Positions 5,898 to 10,862 of a stretch of DNA of 10,862 nucleotides are shown here, piece by piece. Numbering within the stretch: the stretch's first letter is position 1; each line of letters opens with the position of its first letter. Position numbers and translations under genes: made by a program. The stretch covers positions 1 to 10,862 of the forward strand of contig ONYB01000150.1 in NCBI GenBank assembly GCA_900321895.1, in the 5' to 3' direction. This DNA comes from an uncultured Brachyspira sp. (GTDB lineage Bacteria; Cyanobacteriota; Vampirovibrionia; Gastranaerophilales; Gastranaerophilaceae). The notes under the pieces are model-generated. The model was not told where the DNA came from, ran no database searches, and saw only the letters and a list, made by a program, of their open reading frames with translations.

Positions 5898-5926
5898 ATG
5901 ATACCATATTTATTAACGTTTTTCAA
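5898..5926 (-). promoter_or_regulatory. Strong promoter for the structured RNA
   Basis: TTGAAA (5921-5926) and TATCAT (5898-5903) are separated by exactly 17 bases, and TGG before the -10 makes it an extended -10 promoter. The start expected seven bases downstream, A at 5891, coincides with the first paired base of the RNA's closing stem. The -35 box begins five bases after the csaB stop codon. It is one of the best promoters in the window by consensus match. Confidence 0.75.
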
Positions 5927-5930
5927 GTCT

Positions 5931-6950
5931 TTAGGACATAATCGCTTGGTCAATTTTTGACCAGTCAAAAGTTTTTGAATTTGCAAATTGGAGCAATTTT
6001 TGTCTGTCGAGAGCCTTCATTTTGTCAAAAGCTTCGCCAAAATCTTCTTTTGCCTCCATTGTAACAAGCGGAATCATTGCGTCATACGCAAGCCCCGTGA
6101 CTTTTGCGTCATAATTGATTGCAAGCGGTTTTACCCCGAGTTTTAGGGCAATCAAAAGTGCGTGATATCTCATTGCAATCATATATTCGCAACGTGAAAT
6201 CTGATAAATAAAGTCATTTTTCGGCAACGAATGGAATACTTCCGTCTTGATTTGCGGGTTTAGCTGTTTTAACATTTTTTGGAAAACTTTGCAAATGTTC
6301 AAATCGATTTCTTTTTGGAAGGCGTAAATTTCAATTTTTCTGTCCGAAAAATCCGTCACAATCTGCTGTGCAAGTTTCATCAAGAGAGTATCGTTCATTG
6401 TTATGTAATCTCTCAACTGAACCCCGACAATGCCTTCCGGTGTGCCTTCCCCTATTTGGAATGAATAAACAGGGTCGCTGACTTCATCAGCATGAATGCC
6501 CCATTTTTTTACTATATCCAAACTTTTTGAATCTCGAACGGTCACGTAGTTTGCTTTTGAAATAACTTCTTTGACGATTTTTTGCGACTTCGGTCTTGTC
6601 AAAGGTCCGATTCCTTGAGCAAAAATAATAACTTTTTTCTTGAAGAATTGTGCAATTCTGATAATCGTAGAATAATACATTAAACTCTTAAAACTTGTTG
6701 CATCCTGCAAAAGGCTGCCTCCGCCCGAAATCAATACATCACAGTTTGCAATGGCAAACAACACAGAAAGCATGTTGAAATTTTTGACCGAATTAACCTG
6801 ATAGTATTTTGAAGTTTCCTTCGGATTGTTTGAAATTACGGTAACATTCATCCCTTGTGCCCTCAAGTGGTCTACAAGTGTTGACAAAATTGCCTCATCT
6901 CCAAAATTATTAAAACCGTAATAACCTGATATCACGATGTTTTTAGTCAT
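5931..6950 (-). CDS. csaB: Polysaccharide pyruvyl transferase, CsaB type
   Basis: Cytoplasmic transferase that adds a pyruvyl ketal from phosphoenolpyruvate to a sugar of a cell-wall or surface glycan; in other bacteria this modification anchors SLH-domain S-layer proteins. The 339 residues show the family pattern: N-terminal ISGYYGFNNFGDEAIL (7-22), SGGGSLLQD (75-83), IIFAQGIGPL (108-117), VTVRDSKS (136-143), and a GT-B-like C-terminal half with MRYHALLIALKLGVKPLAINYD (from 260; Arg261, His263). GAGGAG lies eight bases before the ATG. The first eight bases overlap the end of the kdgK-like gene, so it is the last gene of the eda-kdgK-csaB operon. No terminator follows: the promoter of the structured RNA begins five bases beyond the stop, so read-through into that RNA is likely. 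The family is firm; the glycan target is unknown. Confidence 0.92.
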   Translation of the reverse strand: MTKNIVISGYYGFNNFGDEAILSTLVDHLRAQGMNVTVISNNPKETSKYYQVNSVKNFNMLSVLFAIANCDVLISGGGSLLQDATSFKSLMYYSTIIRIAQFFKKKVIIFAQGIGPLTRPKSQKIVKEVISKANYVTVRDSKSLDIVKKWGIHADEVSDPVYSFQIGEGTPEGIVGVQLRDYITMNDTLLMKLAQQIVTDFSDRKIEIYAFQKEIDLNICKVFQKMLKQLNPQIKTEVFHSLPKNDFIYQISRCEYMIAMRYHALLIALKLGVKPLAINYDAKVTGLAYDAMIPLVTMEAKEDFGEAFDKMKALDRQKLLQFANSKTFDWSKIDQAIMS

Positions 6951-7890
6951 TATTAGAACTCCTCAAAATAGAATAAATGTCGTCTTTGTACGGAATAGAT
7001 TTTATTGCTCCTATTCCTTGAGCCTGTAAACCTGCCACAATCCCTGCAAGTTTTACTGCCTCCATCGGAGTGTAACCGTGAGTTATTGCGTGCAAATATC
7101 CGCCGTTAAAAGCATCACCCGCACAAGTCGTATCGACGGAGGTCTTTGAATAAAACTCCGTAAACACGATATTCCCGTTGTAACCCGTGTAATAACCACA
7201 TTTTTGCGAAGATTTGATAATTACCGTGCCAATACCCATATCCCACAAGGATTTTATGATATTTTCGGGCGATTCAAGCTCCAGAATGTTTGTGGTGTCG
7301 TACTTGTCACTCATAAACATAATATCAATATACGGTGCAACCTTTGCAAACTGTTCTTTCGCAATTTCAGGTGTTGTAAAATTTAGTGAAAAATTCGGGT
7401 CAAAGGCCGTTGTAATTCCTTTTTCTTTTGCAATCTGAAACGCCTTTAAAACGGCCTCTTCCGCAGACATAGAGAGCGAAAGCGATGTTCCTGAGGCATA
7501 AACCACTTTTGAATTCTCGATATATTCCTCCGAAATATCCTCAATAGAAAGTTTTGATGGTGCAGTTTTTCTTCTGTAAAAAGACATTTCCTTTTCACTA
7601 TTAGGTGTTCTTGTGATGAAATATACACCGTTTTGATCGTTGGAAATTTTAACCTGTGAAATATCAAGCCCTTCGGCTTGCCAGCTGTCCATCAAAAATT
7701 CTTTAAAAACGTCATTGCCGACACGTGTGATAAATCCGACATTTGAGCCTGCACGGAGGGCTGCAATCGCTGTTGCAAGAGCATCCCCGCCATAGTATTT
7801 TGTCAAAGTTTCGGCAAAACATAATTTCTTATCGCTTGAAAGTTCAATAAGGCTTTCGCCGATTGCAATTATATCGAGTTTTTCTTCCAT
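6943..7890 (-). CDS. kdgK: PfkB-family sugar kinase, probable 2-keto-3-deoxygluconate kinase
   Basis: A ribokinase-fold (PfkB) kinase of 315 residues. With KDPG-type aldolase directly upstream, the likely reaction is ATP-dependent phosphorylation of 2-keto-3-deoxygluconate (or galactonate) to KDPG, which the aldolase cleaves. Motifs seen are IAIGESLIEL (8-17), the substrate-site YGGDALATAIAALRAGSNVG (33-52), FYRRKTAPSKL (104-114, typical of KDG kinases), FDPNFSLNF (163-171) and the catalytic DTTCAGDAFNGG (253-264) with base Asp259. In that motif Cys256 stands where Gly, Ala or Ser is usual; it is small and probably tolerated. It starts after a 1-bp gap behind eda from an AAGGG site and overlaps csaB by eight bases. 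Fructokinase or another PfkB specificity cannot be excluded by sequence alone. Confidence 0.82.
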   Translation of the reverse strand: MEEKLDIIAIGESLIELSSDKKLCFAETLTKYYGGDALATAIAALRAGSNVGFITRVGNDVFKEFLMDSWQAEGLDISQVKISNDQNGVYFITRTPNSEKEMSFYRRKTAPSKLSIEDISEEYIENSKVVYASGTSLSLSMSAEEAVLKAFQIAKEKGITTAFDPNFSLNFTTPEIAKEQFAKVAPYIDIMFMSDKYDTTNILELESPENIIKSLWDMGIGTVIIKSSQKCGYYTGYNGNIVFTEFYSKTSVDTTCAGDAFNGGYLHAITHGYTPMEAVKLAGIVAGLQAQGIGAIKSIPYKDDIYSILRSSNND

Positions 7891-7891
7891 T

Positions 7892-8500
7892 TTAGCCCTT
7901 CAATCTGTCCAAAATTTTCTTTGCACGGTTCGTTATTTCAGAATAAGAATAACCTTCAAAGAAATCTCTACCGACGCCGACCGCAACAGCTCCGGCTTTA
8001 ATGTAGTCAGGAACTTCTTCAAGTTTAACATTCCCTTGAGGTAAAACCTGCAAAAACGGCATTGGTCTTAACAAATCTTCAACATACAACGCTCCGCCCA
8101 TAGCTGTTACAGGGTAAAGCTTGATCAAAGGAATGCGTGCTTTCCAAGCGTTGTAAGCCTCATTCGGAGTTGAAGCTCCTGCAATAAGCGGGATGTGTTT
8201 GTCTTTAGAAATCTTTACCAAATTCATGTGAAAAATCGGGGAGGACAAAACCTCAGCACCGACGCTCAAGGCTGATTCCGCTTGTAACGATGTTATAATT
8301 CCACCGGCACAAACCGTCATTTCTTTAGCAACTTCTGCAATAGCACCATAAATTTCGGCATTTTCAACGTTAATTTCTACAACCTTAATTCCACCGTCTT
8401 TCAATGCTTTTGCGGTATTGATAACTCTTTGCGGATCTCCGGTTCTGATAATCGGCAGAATTTTTTCTTCTGCAAGAATATTAATTAAATTTTCCTTCAT
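7892..8500 (-). CDS. eda: Divergent KDPG/KHG aldolase
   Basis: Class I aldolase of the KDPG/KHG family, 202 residues (usual about 205-213), expected to split 2-keto-3-deoxy-6-phosphogluconate into pyruvate and glyceraldehyde 3-phosphate. The Schiff-base lysine is Lys127 in PLIKLYPV (124-131), and the catalytic Glu is Glu42 in VVEINVEN (40-47). Other family blocks are LPIIRTGDP (15-23), SPIFHMNLV (87-95), the strand PLIAGASTPNEA (104-115), and AGAVAVGVGRDFF (169-181). Several usual residues differ: the Arg of E-x3-R is Glu46, GAGT is CAGG (64-67), PG-ST is AGAST and PTGG is LPQGN (153-157). The substrate phosphate or carboxylate contacts may therefore differ from E. coli Eda. AAGGA lies seven bases before the ATG. 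It is the first gene of the operon with kdgK and csaB. Confidence 0.85.
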   Translation of the reverse strand: MKENLINILAEEKILPIIRTGDPQRVINTAKALKDGGIKVVEINVENAEIYGAIAEVAKEMTVCAGGIITSLQAESALSVGAEVLSSPIFHMNLVKISKDKHIPLIAGASTPNEAYNAWKARIPLIKLYPVTAMGGALYVEDLLRPMPFLQVLPQGNVKLEEVPDYIKAGAVAVGVGRDFFEGYSYSEITNRAKKILDRLKG

Positions 8501-8523
8501 AATCTATCCTTTTTTCATAATTT

Positions 8524-8529
8524 ATTATA
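8524..8529 (-). promoter_or_regulatory. Extended -10 promoter for the eda-kdgK-csaB operon
   Basis: On the minus strand TGATATAAT gives a perfect TATAAT preceded by TGn. No recognisable -35 box stands 17 bases upstream, as is common for extended -10 promoters. The start would be near 8517, leaving about 17 nt before the eda ATG. The 61-base gap must also hold the promoter of the divergent cyclase gene, for which the only candidate seen is TAAAAT at 8533-8538 on the plus strand. Confidence 0.5.
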
Positions 8530-8561
8530 TCATAAAATAAAGGATTGGGGATTAGCGTAAC

Positions 8562-10505
8562 ATGAAAAAGCTCAAATCAAAATTATTTTTTATACAAGCA
8601 GTGCTGTTGCACATTATCTTGACAGTTGTCGTAATCATTGTTTCTTGGCAACTTATTGAGCCGAATGCATACAATTTTATGATAAAGAACTTTGTTGCAA
8701 CGAAAAACAGCTCGGACGATATTGCGGTTGTCGTAATTGATGACAAATCTATTGCCTATCACAGGTGGCCATGGCCAAGAGAGTATTACGGGAAGATTAT
8801 AAATTATTTGAACGAGTATTCAAAAACTAAAATAATCGGCTATGATGCTGTCATGACAACTCCGGATACTTCAAATCCGCAATCAGACGAGTATTTTTAT
8901 AATGCCGTAAAAAACACAAAAAATCTTGTTGTCGGATTTATGGCATTGCCACAAAATTATGAGAATGAAAGCGGTACGGCTTATGAGCAAAAATTCTTGA
9001 GCAAATTTCACCCGAATGTTTACACAGACCCTTCTCTTTTGCCGTTTACGGGTTATAGCAGTCTTTCTCTCTATCCGAAGGAGTATTTTAAAGTTGCCAA
9101 AACTGTCGGTTCCGTAAATGTTTCGCAAAGTGACAACACAATTTTGTCAGAACTTTATCAGGTAATAGCTGTTAACGGAAATTACTATCCGTCATTGGGA
9201 TTGAGAATGTATATGAAAATGTACAATGCGGATACTATGGAACTCTACCCTGATAGAATTTCCGTCAAGAATACAAACTTGAATGTTCCTGCGTATCAGA
9301 CCCCGCTTGGATTTCAGTCTAAGATAAAATATTACAAAGAAAGACAAAATTCACAATATACACACAAAAAATATTCTGCTATAGACCTGATTGAGTCTTA
9401 TGAGGCAATCAAGCAGGGTAAAAAGCCTGAAATCGACCCGAAAGAATTTGACGGAAAAATCGTCTTTATCGGTGCAAATGCAAAAGCTGCGGCATTGGGG
9501 CTTGAGGACGCATTGCCTTCTCCACTTATGTCACGTCACCCTGGGGTGGATATTCAGGCTACGAACTTGGATAACCTTATTCATAATGACTTTTTGAAAA
9601 CGTCGGGATTTTTGCAGGATTTTGTGACTATTATCGGAATGGTAATTCTAACCCTTTTAATAATCGGTAAATGTCCGTTCTTTATCTCAATCGCTCTTCT
9701 CTTAATTCTTTCGGGCGGATATTTCGGAGCAAGTGTCTATGAGTTTTCACATGGTGTTGCTGTGACCGTAATAACGCCGATTTTGGTACAACTTTTGACA
9801 ACACTTTTCGGATATTCGTACAGGTTTTTACAAGAATGGCGAAACAAAGAAAAAATAAAACGTGCTATGGGTATATATTTATCACCCGACATAATGAAAA
9901 AAGTCGTTCAAAATATTGACGATATCAAACTCGGCGGAAAAAGAGCAAATGTAACCGTGCTTTTTGCAGATATTCGTGGGTTTACGAGTATGAGCGAAAA
10001 AATGACGGCAGAAGAGGTTTCCAAAATTTTAAACGAATATTTCACGGAAATTGAGCCGATAATTACTAAGCATAACGGCGTTATCAACAAGTTTATTGGG
10101 GATGCAGTCATGGCGATTTTCGGTGAACCTATTCAAGACATAAATCATCCGGTTAATGCCGTAAGATGTGCTTACGACATGCTCAAAAAAGTTGACGAAT
10201 TGCAGGACAAATGGCTTTTTGAAGGCAAACCGAAAATTGAAATCGGTATCGGAATTAATACCGGAGAAGCTTTTGTCGGAAATATCGGTTCTGAAAAACG
10301 TCTTGAATACACGGTTATCGGGGATACTGTAAACCTCGCAAGTCGTATTGAAAGTTATAACAAGGTCTACAAGACAAATTTCTTAATCAGTAGTTCTACA
10401 TATTCTTACGTAAGCTCCATTGTGGATGTACTCAAAATCAGTGAGGTTCAAATCCGTGGTAAAGCTAAAAAAATGGATATCTACGAGGTTTTGAGATTGA
10501 ACTAA
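8562..10505 (+). CDS. CHASE2-domain class IIIb adenylate cyclase
   Basis: Membrane-bound nucleotidyl cyclase of 647 residues that probably makes cAMP in response to an extracytoplasmic signal. Order: transmembrane helix (about 8-30); CHASE2 sensor (about 35-340, with AVVVIDDKSI at 55-64, RWPWPREYYGKII at 68-80, IVFIGANA at 300-307 and HPGVDIQATNLDNLI at 326-340); three transmembrane helices (about 352-369, 372-393, 398-418); a short linker; and a class III cyclase domain (about 462-647). All catalytic residues are present: metal ligands Asp470 (LFADIRGFTSMSE) and Asp514 (KFIGDAVMAIFG), base-selecting Lys510 and Thr584 (YTVIGDTVN), and transition-state Asn591 and Arg595 (NLASR). The Lys/Thr pair marks class IIIb, whose studied members (CyaC, soluble AC) respond to bicarbonate; that property here is inference. 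GGGGA at 8547-8551 is a distant ribosome-binding site, about ten bases from the ATG. It is a single-gene unit. Confidence 0.92.
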   Translation: MKKLKSKLFFIQAVLLHIILTVVVIIVSWQLIEPNAYNFMIKNFVATKNSSDDIAVVVIDDKSIAYHRWPWPREYYGKIINYLNEYSKTKIIGYDAVMTTPDTSNPQSDEYFYNAVKNTKNLVVGFMALPQNYENESGTAYEQKFLSKFHPNVYTDPSLLPFTGYSSLSLYPKEYFKVAKTVGSVNVSQSDNTILSELYQVIAVNGNYYPSLGLRMYMKMYNADTMELYPDRISVKNTNLNVPAYQTPLGFQSKIKYYKERQNSQYTHKKYSAIDLIESYEAIKQGKKPEIDPKEFDGKIVFIGANAKAAALGLEDALPSPLMSRHPGVDIQATNLDNLIHNDFLKTSGFLQDFVTIIGMVILTLLIIGKCPFFISIALLLILSGGYFGASVYEFSHGVAVTVITPILVQLLTTLFGYSYRFLQEWRNKEKIKRAMGIYLSPDIMKKVVQNIDDIKLGGKRANVTVLFADIRGFTSMSEKMTAEEVSKILNEYFTEIEPIITKHNGVINKFIGDAVMAIFGEPIQDINHPVNAVRCAYDMLKKVDELQDKWLFEGKPKIEIGIGINTGEAFVGNIGSEKRLEYTVIGDTVNLASRIESYNKVYKTNFLISSSTYSYVSSIVDVLKISEVQIRGKAKKMDIYEVLRLN

Positions 10506-10512
10506 AATTTTT

Positions 10513-10538
10513 ACCTGTGAGTGGGGCAGGTGTTTTTT
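10513..10538 (+). terminator. Probable terminator of the cyclase gene
   Basis: ACCTG (10513-10517) and CAGGT (10527-10531) form a 5-bp stem with a 9-base loop, followed by G and T6 (10533-10538). It begins eight bases after the cyclase stop, and its T-run overlaps the lgt stop codon on the other strand. The stem is short, so efficiency is uncertain. Confidence 0.5.
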
Positions 10539-10862
10539 AGTCAGCCTGCTTTTTAGAAAAGGTAGAGATTAAAATAACTGTGCCAATAAAAATCAAAATT
10601 ACAGAAACTATTTTTGCAATCGGAACGCCTAAAACATCCAATGCACTGTCGACTCTGAAACTTTCCACAAAAAGTCGGATTATGGAATACAAAATTAAAT
10701 AAAATCCGAAAGTGGCTCCGCTTCTCAATTTTGCAAACTTTTTCATGCAAAAATACAGCACTGCAAAAAGCAATACATCCAAAATCCCTTCATAAAGAAA
10801 GGTCGGGTGAAAATATTCATAATCCAAATATTGGCTCGGACGATGTTCAATCGGAATGTAGA
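10537..10862 (-). CDS. lgt: Prolipoprotein diacylglyceryl transferase, 3' part
   Basis: C-terminal portion of the inner-membrane enzyme that transfers diacylglycerol from phosphatidylglycerol to the lipobox cysteine of prolipoproteins. The reading frame continues to the window edge, where it reads YIPIEHRPSQYLDYEYFHPTF in the sense direction. The TTG at 10827 is an internal Leu and not a start. HPTFLYE is the conserved family motif, and IIRLFVESFRVDS is the C-terminal R-x3-E-x2-R element. Two hydrophobic helices follow the usual topology (after HPTFLYE, and near the C-terminus before STFSKKQAD). About 108 of the typical 260-300 residues are visible; the start lies to the right of the window. 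It is convergent with the cyclase gene. Confidence 0.93.
   Translation of the reverse strand, partial: YIPIEHRPSQYLDYEYFHPTFLYEGILDVLLFAVLYFCMKKFAKLRSGATFGFYLILYSIIRLFVESFRVDSALDVLGVPIAKIVSVILIFIGTVILISTFSKKQAD

Noticed and set aside
5741..5986. An open reading frame of 81 codons on the minus strand across the RNA gene
   Set aside because: It starts inside csaB, crosses a strong promoter and the stem-loops of the RNA, has no ribosome-binding site and gives a composition unlike a protein.
6943..7890. Cys256 in the kinase catalytic motif as evidence of an inactive enzyme
   Set aside because: Catalytic Asp259 and the flanking AGD are intact, and Cys is small enough to fit the anion hole, so loss of function is not supported.
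1..10862. Mobile elements, CRISPR arrays, tRNA genes or a defence island
   Set aside because: No transposase, integrase, direct-repeat array, tRNA cloverleaf or known defence gene is visible; the genes are mostly housekeeping with conserved operon junctions.

Overview
The window is about 10.9 kb of low-GC bacterial DNA with short intergenic gaps, plain Shine-Dalgarno sites and sigma-70-type promoters. The combination of an MCE/MlaD protein (diderm lipid transport), a CsaB-type pyruvyl transferase, a CHASE2 plus class IIIb adenylate cyclase, an omega-like protein whose spacing recalls cyanobacterial RpoZ, and a Q/S-rich EF-hand protein suggests a non-photosynthetic relative of cyanobacteria (Vampirovibrionia/Melainabacteria, for example gut Gastranaerophilales). 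This placement is inference; no marker gene was compared. There is no insertion sequence, phage gene, CRISPR array, tRNA or rRNA.

Layout. Positions 59-1337 (minus) hold mlaD-like and upp, which overlap by 20 bp and may be read from a leaderless mRNA. Facing away from them (plus) are a small omega-like gene (1439-1678), a very strong hairpin terminator (1686-1723), a trimeric-type purine nucleoside phosphorylase (1748-2551) and a Q/S-rich EF-hand protein (2678-3295). The EF-hand gene converges on the minus-strand pair cpaE-like (4464-5660) and a degenerate cpaF-like gene (3292-4461), sharing a CTAG in which both stop codons lie. Upstream of cpaE is a roughly 180-nt structured RNA gene (about 5708-5891, minus) with its own extended -10 promoter, a closing stem joining its two ends and a U-tract. 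It is a candidate 6S RNA or a new small RNA. Next comes a minus-strand operon, eda, kdgK, csaB (8500 to 5931), with 1-bp and overlapping junctions. Divergent from eda is a CHASE2-adenylate cyclase (8562-10505), followed by a probable terminator and the 3' part of lgt (minus), which runs off the right edge.

How the genes fit together. Upp and PNP are pyrimidine and purine salvage enzymes. Eda and KdgK act on 2-keto-3-deoxy sugar acids and yield pyruvate and glyceraldehyde 3-phosphate; CsaB adds pyruvyl ketals to cell-wall glycans. MlaD, CsaB and Lgt are all envelope functions. The CpaE/CpaF-like pair derives from the Tad pilus or secretion machinery, but no pilin, secretin or TadB/C gene accompanies it, and the CpaF-like protein has lost most of its catalytic signature residues. 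That pair and the structured RNA upstream of it are the least ordinary items here.
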